DNA from: Clostridia bacterium
GTDB lineage: Bacteria; Bacillota; Clostridia; Oscillospirales; Acutalibacteraceae
Direction: 5' to 3'
DNA: 64,000 bases
Assembly: GCA_017428525.1 (NCBI GenBank)
Contig: JAFRQQ010000020.1
Span: 204,278 to 268,277 of the forward strand
The notes beneath the pieces are model-generated. The model searched no databases. It was not told the origin of the DNA and worked only from the letters and a program-made list of their open reading frames with translations. Positions 8,003 through 16,203 of this stretch are shown one piece after another. Numbering within the stretch: the stretch's first letter is position 1; the number at the start of each line of letters is the position of its first letter. The position numbers and the translations under genes were made by a program.

Positions 8003-9364
8003 TCACTGCTCCTCTGCCGCGGGCGGCGCGTCCTCCGTCGGGCGGTAGCGGATGGAGTCGAAGAATTCGTTGTAGCGCTCCGCCCATTTTGCCGCATCCT
8101 CGGGCGTATATTTATTCGGGAACGACGGCTCAAGCACGGCGAAGCGGCCGAGCCAGACGATCAGATTGCGCAGCTTCGCGCGGAACGCGGGGAATTCGCC
8201 GAGCATGCGCAGTTTATCGTTTGCGAGCGTGAGGAGCTTCGTCATTTTGATGCCGGAAAAGGCGGCGAGCTCTTCCGAAGTCAGCAGGCCGCGCTGAAAC
8301 AGGTCGCTGACCTCCTGCGCCTTGATATAGGGCAGCAGATTCTTCATCACCGCCACGCGGCAGGCGTCAAAGCCCACCTCGCGGAAGAAGCGGCGCTCAT
8401 ATTCCCAGAGCGTTTCCGTCGTATAAAAGCCGCTCGCGTCCGCCAGCACGGATTCGGCCAGAATCGTGCCCGCGATCAGGGAATAGGCGATGCCGGAGCC
8501 CTTGAGCGCATACGTCATGAACGCGGAATCGCCCACGGCCGCGTAGCCGTCCGCAACGAGCACTGCCAGAGGCTGCCGCACGGGAATATCCGCCGTGCGC
8601 CCGCCGCGCACCTGCTGCATCGTCAGATGCGGATTGCGCACGCGGAATTCGTGCATCACATGCAGCAGATCGGAGGCGTCCACCTCGCTGAAGCGGGCGA
8701 CCAGAATATCCACATTCTCCTCACCCGTGACGACCCACGACAGGCCGACCGTGCCGTCGTCGGTCAGATAGACGTTATAGGGCGTCGCCGGCTGCCGGGT
8801 CTGCGTGTCGCGCCTGAAATACGCGCGATAGGCATGCAGCACCGCCCACGGACCGGGGTCGCGCTCGATCAGCATAAAATCTGGCAATTGCGAACGCAGC
8901 GGGGAATGCACGCCGCACGCGTCGATCACCAGATCGCCGACGATCTGCGCACCCTGCGCGGTCACAAAGCCGGCCACGCGGTTGCCCAGCACGAGCGGCG
9001 CGGTGATTTCGCAGCCGAAGACAAACTCCACGCCGGCCCCCTCCGCGAGCGCGACCAGATGCGCAATCAGCGCGCGGCGATCCACGGTCAGCGTCCTGGA
9101 CGGCTCCACCTTCGGCATGGTCAGTGCAGGCGCGTCCGCGTCAAGCGGAATGAAGGTCAGGCGGTTGTTCTCCGCCCAATACTGCGCGGGAATCTCAATG
9201 CCCGCATATTGCATCGCCGCAGCGTCAAAGGAATCCTGCTCTTCATGGCCGAGCGCAGCGCGCGCCGCTTTTTCATAGACCGTGACCGTGTGCCCGGCGG
9301 CCGCCAGCTTCCACGCGGCGACGACGCCGCCGTGCCCGCAGCCGGCAATGAGAATCCTTGCCAT
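8003..9364 (-). CDS. FAD-dependent oxidoreductase (geranylgeranyl reductase/FixC-like)
   Basis: 453 residues with an N-terminal Rossmann fold for FAD: GCGHGG (GxGxxG) at residues 8-13 and Glu at the end of the second strand. A second FAD contact, GDSAFMTYALKGSGI, lies near residue 285, typical of the flavin hydroxylase/prenyl-reductase superfamily. The substrate is unknown. ATG at 9364 is chosen because AAAGGAG stands 8 nt upstream; a GTG at 9382 is less likely. It is the first gene of a two-gene operon, with the GTPase-NYN gene 1 nt downstream, hinting at a related job or simple read-through. Confidence 0.7.
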   Translation of the reverse strand: MARILIAGCGHGGVVAAWKLAAAGHTVTVYEKAARAALGHEEQDSFDAAAMQYAGIEIPAQYWAENNRLTFIPLDADAPALTMPKVEPSRTLTVDRRALIAHLVALAEGAGVEFVFGCEITAPLVLGNRVAGFVTAQGAQIVGDLVIDACGVHSPLRSQLPDFMLIERDPGPWAVLHAYRAYFRRDTQTRQPATPYNVYLTDDGTVGLSWVVTGEENVDILVARFSEVDASDLLHVMHEFRVRNPHLTMQQVRGGRTADIPVRQPLAVLVADGYAAVGDSAFMTYALKGSGIAYSLIAGTILAESVLADASGFYTTETLWEYERRFFREVGFDACRVAVMKNLLPYIKAQEVSDLFQRGLLTSEELAAFSGIKMTKLLTLANDKLRMLGEFPAFRAKLRNLIVWLGRFAVLEPSFPNKYTPEDAAKWAERYNEFFDSIRYRPTEDAPPAAEEQ

Positions 9365-9401
9365 CGGATCTTCTCCTTTCACGTTGAATACATATCAAGT
9401 T

Positions 9402-9430
9402 ATTATACCACAGAATCCGCGCACGGGCAA
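9402..9430 (-). promoter_or_regulatory. sigma-A promoter for the oxidoreductase / GTPase-NYN operon
   Basis: Minus strand: TTGCCC (9430-9425), 17-bp spacer, perfect TATAAT (9407-9402). Confidence 0.75.
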
Positions 9431-9444
9431 GCGCTTTCGGCAAA

Positions 9445-9477
9445 GAAAAAAGCCCGCAGGCACACGGTCTGCAGGCT
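9445..9477 (-). terminator. rho-independent terminator of the GH3-xylB-isomerase operon
   Basis: Minus-strand hairpin with 9-bp arms (9477-9469 and 9459-9451, one G-T pair) followed by six T. It lies 22 nt after the isomerase-family stop codon and just before the next promoter. Confidence 0.8.
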
Positions 9478-9498
9478 TTGGCTTTATTATAATGCAGT

Positions 9499-10977
9499 TC
9501 AGGCAAACGGATTCTCCGTTTTATAGGGCAGGCCCTTCGGCTGATTATAAGCGATGTTCTGCACGCCCAGGAAGCGGAAGACCTCATACAGCGCCTTGCC
9601 GTAATGGCCGAAGGCCACGGCGCCGTGATGCGGGAAATGCTGCGCAATGAGCACATGGCGATAGAAGCGGCCCATTTCGGGGATCGCAAACACGCCGATG
9701 CCGCCGAAGGAGCCGGTCGCAACGTCGAGCACCTCGCCCTGCGCAATGTAGCTGCGCAGCACGCCCTCGCTGTCGCACTGCAGACGGTAGAACGTGATGT
9801 CGCCCGCGGCGATATCGCCCTCCAGCGTGCCGCGCGTGAAATCGGGATCGCTCCCTTCCGGCTCGAGCAGGCGGTGCTGAATGAGCTGATACTTCACGGC
9901 GCGGTCCGCGCACATCTTGCAGCTCGGCGTATTGCCGCAGTGGAAGCCCATGAAGGTGTCGGTCAGGGCGTAAGCGGTTTTGCCCTTGATCTCCTTCTCA
10001 TACAGGGACGCGGGCACGGAATTGTTGATATCAAGGAGCGTGACCGCATCCGCGGAGACGCAGGCGCCGATGTATTCGCTCAGCGCGCCGTAGATATCGA
10101 CCTCGCAGGCCACGGGAATGCCGCGCGCGGCCAGACGGGAATTGACATAGCAGGGCTCAAAGCCGAACTGCTCCGGGAAGGCCGGCCAGCATTTATCCGC
10201 GAATACGACATAGTCGCGCGCGCCCTTGTGCTGCTCTGCCCAGTCGAGGAGCGTGAGCTCAAACTGCGCCATGCGCGGCAGCATCTCGGGGTAGTTGTTG
10301 CCGCTCTGCCCGAGCTCCTGCGCCATATCTTCGCAGACGGCGGGAATGCGCGGGTCGTTCGCGTGGGCTTTGTAGGCCACGAGCAGATCCAGCTCGCTGT
10401 TTTCCTCGATCTCCACGCCGATTTCATACAGCCCCTTAATGGGCGCGTTGCAGGCGAAGAAATCCTGCGGACGCGGGCCGAAGGTGATCACTTTCAGATG
10501 CCGCACGCCGATCACCGCGCGCGCGATCGGCACGAAGTCGGCGATCATCGCGGCGATGTCCTGCGCCGTGCCGACGGGATAGGCCGGCAGATAGGCCTGC
10601 AGGTGACGCATCGCAAGGTTGTAGGAGCAGTTGAGCATGCCGCAGTAGGCGTCGCCGCGGCCGTTGATCAGGTCGCCGTCGCCTTCCGCCGCCGCGACAA
10701 ACATACAAGGGCCGTCGAATTTCTCGGCGATCAGCGTTTCCGGCGTTTCGGGGCCAAAGTTGCCGAGAAAGACCACCAGCGCGTTGCAGCCGGCCGCCTG
10801 CACGTCGGCAAGCGCCTTGCCCACATCCGCCTCGTTTTCGACTGTGACGGGGCATTCATACAGTTCGCCCGCATACGCGCCGACGATCGCCTGCCGGCGG
10901 GAAATGGAGAGCGCGATCGGGAAGCAGTCGCGGCTGACGGCAACGATGCCGAGCTTGACGTCGGGAATATTCTTCAT
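9499..10977 (-). CDS. L-fucose/L-arabinose isomerase-family protein
   Basis: 492 residues. The overall pattern matches the fucose/arabinose isomerase fold: an N-terminal Rossmann-like part with VVFLGNFGPE, a middle part with ITFGPRPQDF, and a C-terminal part with metal-site candidates in CEVDIYGALSEY (Glu and Asp) and FPHHGAVAFGH (His). Known members interconvert aldoses and ketoses with Mn2+. It is not close enough by eye to call FucI or AraA. It begins 1 nt after xylB, so isomerase product and kinase substrate are probably linked, for example a pentose to xylulose-5-phosphate route. Confidence 0.7.
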   Translation of the reverse strand: MKNIPDVKLGIVAVSRDCFPIALSISRRQAIVGAYAGELYECPVTVENEADVGKALADVQAAGCNALVVFLGNFGPETPETLIAEKFDGPCMFVAAAEGDGDLINGRGDAYCGMLNCSYNLAMRHLQAYLPAYPVGTAQDIAAMIADFVPIARAVIGVRHLKVITFGPRPQDFFACNAPIKGLYEIGVEIEENSELDLLVAYKAHANDPRIPAVCEDMAQELGQSGNNYPEMLPRMAQFELTLLDWAEQHKGARDYVVFADKCWPAFPEQFGFEPCYVNSRLAARGIPVACEVDIYGALSEYIGACVSADAVTLLDINNSVPASLYEKEIKGKTAYALTDTFMGFHCGNTPSCKMCADRAVKYQLIQHRLLEPEGSDPDFTRGTLEGDIAAGDITFYRLQCDSEGVLRSYIAQGEVLDVATGSFGGIGVFAIPEMGRFYRHVLIAQHFPHHGAVAFGHYGKALYEVFRFLGVQNIAYNQPKGLPYKTENPFA

Positions 10978-10978
10978 A

Positions 10979-12406
10979 TTAAAAATCCTCCTTAAAGAAA
11001 TCCTTCAGCGCGGGATACAGCGTCCGGAATTTCCTGTATTTCTTTTCATAGACGGCGGCCAGCGCCGGGTCGGGTTCAATGACGGCCTCCACCGCGGGCG
11101 TGATTGCAAAGGGACGCCCGTCCGCCTGCGCGGCGAGCACCGCGCCGCCGAGGGCCGGACCTTCGTTGCGGATCACCTGCAGCCGGGCGTTGAGCACCGC
11201 CGCGAGCACCTGCATCCAGACCGGATTCTTTGTGCCGCCGCCGCAGACGGTCGCCGCGCGGATCGGCGTCGGACATAACTCAACGCAGTCGCGGATGGCA
11301 AAGGACACGCCCTCGAGCACGGCCAGCGCGAGCGCCTCGCGCGTGTGGGCATGCGTGAGCCCCACAAAGGCGCCGCGCACATCCGCATCGTTGTGCGGGC
11401 AGCGCTCGCCCGAAAGATAGGGCAGAAAATACAGCTGCCTTGCCGCGTCCTGCGGCGAAAGCGCAGGCGTGAGCGCGGCGTAATCCTTGCTCTGCAGCAC
11501 CGTTTCCACCAGCCACTGATTGCAGCTCGCGGCGGAGAGGATGCAGCCCATCAGATGCCATTTGCCGTTGGCGTGGCAGAAGGAATGCAGCGCCGGATTG
11601 GCGGTCCTGACATAGGACGCGGTCGGCAGGAAGACCGTGCCGCTCGTGCCCAGCGAAATATTGCACTGCCCGTCGCGCACCGTGGCGGTGCCGATGGCGG
11701 CGGCCGCGTTGTCCCCCGCCCCGGCGCAGACGACGGCGTCCATACCGAACAAGGCCGTGCGGCCGATCGGCGCGCCGCTTTCAAACACGGCGGGCAGCAT
11801 CGTTTCGTCTATGCCGAGCAGGTCGAGCATCTCCGGCGACCAGCGGCGGTTTTCGACGTCGAAATAGAGCGTGCCGGACGCGTCGCTTACGTCCGTGGCG
11901 AATACGCCGGTGAGCAGGTAATTGATATAATCCTTGGGCAGGCAGATCTTTCTGCACTGCGCGAACAGCGCGGGCTCGTGCGCGCGCACCCAGAGCACCT
12001 TCGGCGCCGTGAAGCCCGCGAAGGCGATGTTGCCCGTGCGCGCCTGCAGCGTTTCTTTGCCGATTTCCTCATTGAGGAAGTCCGTTTCCCTGCCGGTGCG
12101 CGTATCGTTCCAGAGGATCGCCGGACGCAGCACGCGGTCGGCTTCATCCAGCATGACCAGCCCGTGCATCTGCCCGCCGACGCCCACACCCCGCACGCAG
12201 GCGGGGTCGATCTGCGCAAGCAGCCGCTGCAGTCCGCGCTGCACGGCCGCCCACCAGTCCGCGGGATTCTGCTCGCTCCAGCCCGGCTGCGGGAAGGAGA
12301 GCGGATAAGATTCCGTTGCCTCGCCGATCATGCGGCCCGCGTCATCGGTCAGCAGGAGCTTGACCGACGAGGTACCGAGATCGACGCCGATATAATATGC
12401 GTTCAT
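10979..12406 (-). CDS. xylB: xylulokinase-like FGGY carbohydrate kinase
   Basis: 475 residues, usual for XylB (about 480-500). Phosphate-binding IGVDLGTSSVK at the N-terminus, GVGVGGQMHGLV and ILWNDTR in the sugar-binding lobe, AGAGDNAAAAIG in the middle, and CGGGTKNPVWMQ in the ATP lobe, all diagnostic of FGGY kinases of the xylulose type. Predicted reaction: D-xylulose + ATP to xylulose-5-phosphate. ATGA overlap of 4 nt with the GH3 gene upstream and a 1-nt gap to the isomerase gene show translational coupling. Ribulose or another ketose remains possible as substrate. Confidence 0.85.
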   Translation of the reverse strand: MNAYYIGVDLGTSSVKLLLTDDAGRMIGEATESYPLSFPQPGWSEQNPADWWAAVQRGLQRLLAQIDPACVRGVGVGGQMHGLVMLDEADRVLRPAILWNDTRTGRETDFLNEEIGKETLQARTGNIAFAGFTAPKVLWVRAHEPALFAQCRKICLPKDYINYLLTGVFATDVSDASGTLYFDVENRRWSPEMLDLLGIDETMLPAVFESGAPIGRTALFGMDAVVCAGAGDNAAAAIGTATVRDGQCNISLGTSGTVFLPTASYVRTANPALHSFCHANGKWHLMGCILSAASCNQWLVETVLQSKDYAALTPALSPQDAARQLYFLPYLSGERCPHNDADVRGAFVGLTHAHTREALALAVLEGVSFAIRDCVELCPTPIRAATVCGGGTKNPVWMQVLAAVLNARLQVIRNEGPALGGAVLAAQADGRPFAITPAVEAVIEPDPALAAVYEKKYRKFRTLYPALKDFFKEDF

Positions 12407-14463
12407 AGCTTCACCTCATGCTGCATGGCGTCCGCCGCGTCCTGACCGACAAAAAATGTATATTCTTCCGCAAGATACCAGTCACGGGTCGCCGGATCGT
12501 AGAATTTCAGATCGTCCTTTTGCACGGGCACCGTGACCGCGACCGCTTCGCCCGCCGGCACAAGGACCTTCTGAAAGCCCTTGAGGAGCTTGACGGGATG
12601 ATTGCCCGCAGCGCCCGCATAGACCTGCACGACGGTCTTGCCGTCCCGGTCGCCGGTATTTTTCACGGTCAGGGAGATGCGGATTTCGTCGCCCGCGTCC
12701 TGCGCCTTGGGCGCTTCGTAGGCAAAGGTCGTGTAGGACAGGCCGAAGCCGAAGGGATAAGCGGCCTGCTTCTGCGCTTTGTCGAGCAGCGTATAGCCGT
12801 GATAATAGCCGTAATCGATCGTGCGCGTCGGATCGCCCGGGAAGAGGAACGGCGGATAGTCGTCCTCTGATTTCGCCATCGTGAACGGCAGGTGACCGCA
12901 GGGATTCTGCGCGCCGGTCAGCAGCGCCGCGAGCGCATGGCCGCCCTCCATGCCGCCGTAGAAGGAATGCAGGATCGCGGCGGGCTCGTTTTTCCATTCC
13001 TCGATCACATACGCGCTGCCGCCGATGATATTGACAATGACGTTCTTAAACGCGCAGCAGGCGCTGTGGATCAGCGCGGTTTCCTCCGGCGGGATGCGCA
13101 GCGAATAGCGGTCGCCGCCCATCGCCTTCTGCGTCGTCGCGTCGCTCTTGGAGAAATTGGCGAGGTTTTCGCCCTCCTGCTTATAATCGCTGCCCACGCA
13201 GAGGATCACCGCGTCGCAGGCCGCGATCGCCGCCTTCTGCGCCGTGAAATCCGTGCCCTCGCAGAGCACCACACGCCCGCGGCCGAAGGCGTCGCAAAGT
13301 CCCTGATAGGGCGTGACCGTGTAGGGTGCGGACACCGCGCTCGAGCCGTGGTCGCCGACGTTGATCTTATTTGCATACCGCCCGATCACCGCCACCTTTT
13401 CAGCGCCGGTCAGCGGCAGCAGTCCGTCGTTTTTCAGCAGCACCGTGCCCTCCGCGGCCGCGCGCAGGGCCAGAGCAGTGTGCTTTTTGCAGGCCACGAC
13501 CGATTTCGGCGGACGCCGCAGCCGAGGCGTGACCTTGATCAGACCGCGCAGAATGCTTTCGACCGACGCGTCGATCTCGTCCATGGTGATTTTGCCGGTT
13601 TTCAGCGCGAGCGGCAGAGCGTAATAGCGCATGCGCTCGGGCATTTCGATATCCATGCCGGCTTTGAGCGCCTTGGACGCATGCCGCACGCCCATGAGGA
13701 AATCCGAAATTGTGAAGCCCTGAAAGCCCCACTGATCACGCAGCACGTCCTTGAGCAGATATTTGCTCTCGCAGCAATGATCGCCGCGGAAGAGATTGTA
13801 AGCGCCCATGATCGACATCGCGCCGGCTTCCACACAGGCCTTGAACTGCGGGAAATAAACCTCCTGCGCGGTGACCTCGTCGGCCTCCACGTTGACGTCA
13901 AAGCGGATATTCTCGATGCTGTTGAAGGCGAAATGCTTCGGGCAGGCGATCACGCCCTTCTCCTGCACGGCCTTCGTCAGCGCCGCGCCCATGCGGGAGA
14001 GCAGATACGGGTCCTCGCCGTAGGTCTCCTGCGCGCGGCCCCAGCGGGGATTGCGCAAGAGATTAATGCAGATGCCCGCAAAGTAATTGCCGCCCTGCGC
14101 CGCGACTTCATCCGCGATGGCGCTGCCGATTTCATATTCGAGCGCGTCGTCAAACGACGCGCCGCGCGCCATGGAAACCGGAAAACAGGTGCTGTTGCCC
14201 ATCACGACGCCGCGCGGGCCGTCGGAAAACGCGACCTGCGGGATGCCCAGGCGCTTCACGCCGCCCGCAATGCAGGGGCGGCAGTTGTATTTCTGTCCTT
14301 TTGTGATCAGGTCATAGCCGTTGCGCAGGAAGAATGCCTGCCCGGCCAGCATATGCAGCTTTTCCGCGGTTTTCATCTCCGCGCGCAGCGCAGCCGCCGC
14401 TTCCCGCAGCGACGCATCCGTCGGCGCGGCCTGATACTGCCGCACAGCCTGCTCAAAATCCAT
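12403..14463 (-). CDS. family 3 glycoside hydrolase (beta-glucosidase/beta-xylosidase type)
   Basis: 686 residues without a signal peptide, so intracellular. Motifs in order: NLLRNPRWGRAQETYGEDP and KHFAFNS (substrate-binding Arg, Lys-His), GFTISDF with Asp as the retaining nucleophile (about residue 246), then the C-terminal alpha/beta sandwich and a fibronectin III-like end. Together with the coupled xylulokinase and isomerase-family genes, release of xylose or another pentose from an imported oligosaccharide is plausible. GGGGGAAAAG lies upstream of the ATG at 14463, and a strong promoter lies 36 nt before it. Confidence 0.88.
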   Translation of the reverse strand: MDFEQAVRQYQAAPTDASLREAAAALRAEMKTAEKLHMLAGQAFFLRNGYDLITKGQKYNCRPCIAGGVKRLGIPQVAFSDGPRGVVMGNSTCFPVSMARGASFDDALEYEIGSAIADEVAAQGGNYFAGICINLLRNPRWGRAQETYGEDPYLLSRMGAALTKAVQEKGVIACPKHFAFNSIENIRFDVNVEADEVTAQEVYFPQFKACVEAGAMSIMGAYNLFRGDHCCESKYLLKDVLRDQWGFQGFTISDFLMGVRHASKALKAGMDIEMPERMRYYALPLALKTGKITMDEIDASVESILRGLIKVTPRLRRPPKSVVACKKHTALALRAAAEGTVLLKNDGLLPLTGAEKVAVIGRYANKINVGDHGSSAVSAPYTVTPYQGLCDAFGRGRVVLCEGTDFTAQKAAIAACDAVILCVGSDYKQEGENLANFSKSDATTQKAMGGDRYSLRIPPEETALIHSACCAFKNVIVNIIGGSAYVIEEWKNEPAAILHSFYGGMEGGHALAALLTGAQNPCGHLPFTMAKSEDDYPPFLFPGDPTRTIDYGYYHGYTLLDKAQKQAAYPFGFGLSYTTFAYEAPKAQDAGDEIRISLTVKNTGDRDGKTVVQVYAGAAGNHPVKLLKGFQKVLVPAGEAVAVTVPVQKDDLKFYDPATRDWYLAEEYTFFVGQDAADAMQHEVKL

Positions 14464-14498
14464 AGGCTCTCTTTTCCCCCTCGCATCGGATTTGTTTT

Positions 14499-14527
14499 AT
14501 TATACCTGATTCGGCGGCGGTTTGCAA
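14499..14527 (-). promoter_or_regulatory. sigma-A promoter of the GH3-xylB-isomerase operon
   Basis: Minus strand: TTGCAA (14527-14522), 17-bp spacer, TATAAT (14504-14499). Confidence 0.8.
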
Positions 14528-14579
14528 TCTTTTCTTTGACATTTGTTGCAGAAAGCGCGCGCAAATAAAAAAGAATCTA

Positions 14580-14608
14580 TTGCTTTTGTCTTTTCGTTTT
14601 AGTATAAT
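14580..14608 (+). promoter_or_regulatory. sigma-A promoter of the LRR / GPH transporter operon
   Basis: TTGCTT (14580-14585), 17-bp spacer, TATAAT (14603-14608). It is divergent from the GH3 operon promoter 53 bp away, so the two may share control. Confidence 0.75.
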
Positions 14609-14679
14609 GATTTTATCAATCCGCACGCGCGCTTTTCCCTGTGTCGGGGCGGGGCGCGGACCGGAAAAGGAGGAAACGT

Positions 14680-16203
14680 ATGAGCAAGGGCAAAAAAGTG
14701 CTGTTCACTGTGCTGCTGGTGCTGTTCGTCGGCGCGTCGGTCTACCTGTCCTTCAACATGATCTCCCGGCCGACCTATGAATTCGAACAGCAGGCGGACG
14801 GCTGGCATTTCACCGGCTTCAACAGCAACGCCAACATCACCGAGGTCCATATCGACCACCCGCTGGTCAAGCACGGGGGCAACTGGGAGCCGGATACATC
14901 CGAGGTCGTCACGGCGGTGGACAAATTCACCTTTGTCGGCGACGAATATGTGCAGTACATCTACATCGGCCCCTCCGTGACGCAGATTGACGAGCAGGCG
15001 TTCGTCTACTGCAAGCAGCTGCGCGCGGTGTTTGTGGACGACGCGAACCCCAACTACGCCGATATCGACGGCGTGCTGTATACGAAGGATCTTTCCACGA
15101 TCCTGCTCTATCCGATCTGCCGCTGCACGCATCTGGTCTATACGGATATCGAGCAAAGCGGCGAGGTGACCAACATCGGCCTGGATCTCAAGGAGACCTT
15201 TACCATTGAGGGCGCGGACGACGAGGCGCTCTACCAGGCCTTCCACACCTACTGCAAGAATAACGGCGAGGATTTCGGCCGCGAGCTGTTTGACGAAATG
15301 CTCGAGCGCGGCGTGATGGCGCCCTACATCGGCACGTATTATATCGTCAAGGAAAAAACGCCGACCAGCCTGACGCTGGACAAGGCGTGGAGCTGCGACG
15401 AGGTCTACACCGTGCCCGAGGGCGTGACCCGCATCGCGGCGGACGCCTTCTACAAATGCGACCGGCTGACCGCCATCACCCTGCCCTCCACGGTCAAGAG
15501 CATCGGCGAAATGGCGTTCTTCAAATGCTGGAGCACGTCGATGATCACCCTGCCGGACGGGCTGGAATCCATGGACAACGACGCGTTCAGCTTCTGCTCG
15601 AATATGAAATACGCCATGTATATCCCGGCCTCGGTCAAAACGATCGGCCACCACTGCTTCTATAAATGCGACGGGCTGACGGACTTCTATATGGGCGCGC
15701 CGAGCGCGGACGGCATGTCCCTGGGCGGGCGCTGGCAGCCGCGCAGCGACAATTCCTTCAAGGCGAAGGACCCGCTCTGGGGCAAGACCCGCGCGGACTG
15801 CGCCGCCTATAACGACCCGCTCTACGCCAGAGACGCGCAGGAGGCCGCGAAGGCCGCGGCGGAGCAGGCAGCGGCGCCCGTTGTGAACACCACGCAGAAC
15901 AAGGCGGGCACCGAAATCAACCGAACCGCGATGTATGCGATGATCATCTTCGTCTTCCTTCCCGGCATGGCGTTCATCGGCGTGCAGGTCGTGCGCAACC
16001 TCTTCTGGGAGGAATTCCTGATGACGAAGCGCGGCAAGCAGCGCTACCGCGAGAAGAAGGCGCTGCAGGCCGCCCTGCGCGAGGACTACCTGCGCAGGCA
16101 GGCGGAGGACGAAACCGCAGAATCGGATGCGCAGGCGGATGCGGAAGCGGAGCCGGAACCGGACGCGCCGCAGCCTGCCGATGAGAAAGGAGGGGAAGAA
16201 TAA
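14680..16203 (+). CDS. membrane-anchored BspA-type leucine-rich repeat (LRR_5) protein
   Basis: 507 residues. An N-terminal transmembrane helix (about residues 6-26) is followed by an extracytoplasmic LRR_5 region with repeats of the form IADDAFYKCDRLTAITLPSTV, seen near 95-125 and again at about 235-330. A second transmembrane helix (about 410-435) precedes a charged, Glu/Ala/Pro-rich cytosolic tail. BspA-type repeats bind proteins or surfaces in known cases; here the partner may be the transporter encoded next. Start at 14680 follows AAGGAGG; its TAA overlaps the next ATG by one base, so translation is coupled. Confidence 0.8.
   Translation: MSKGKKVLFTVLLVLFVGASVYLSFNMISRPTYEFEQQADGWHFTGFNSNANITEVHIDHPLVKHGGNWEPDTSEVVTAVDKFTFVGDEYVQYIYIGPSVTQIDEQAFVYCKQLRAVFVDDANPNYADIDGVLYTKDLSTILLYPICRCTHLVYTDIEQSGEVTNIGLDLKETFTIEGADDEALYQAFHTYCKNNGEDFGRELFDEMLERGVMAPYIGTYYIVKEKTPTSLTLDKAWSCDEVYTVPEGVTRIAADAFYKCDRLTAITLPSTVKSIGEMAFFKCWSTSMITLPDGLESMDNDAFSFCSNMKYAMYIPASVKTIGHHCFYKCDGLTDFYMGAPSADGMSLGGRWQPRSDNSFKAKDPLWGKTRADCAAYNDPLYARDAQEAAKAAAEQAAAPVVNTTQNKAGTEINRTAMYAMIIFVFLPGMAFIGVQVVRNLFWEEFLMTKRGKQRYREKKALQAALREDYLRRQAEDETAESDAQADAEAEPEPDAPQPADEKGGEE

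Noticed and set aside
6031..8232. Long plus-strand open frame opposite the GTPase-NYN gene
   Set aside because: Antisense shadow in high-G+C codons; composition is Arg/His-rich and it lacks start signals and known motifs.
12892..14568. 558-residue plus-strand frame opposite the GH3 gene
   Set aside because: Shadow of GH3 coding sequence, lacks ribosome site and family features.
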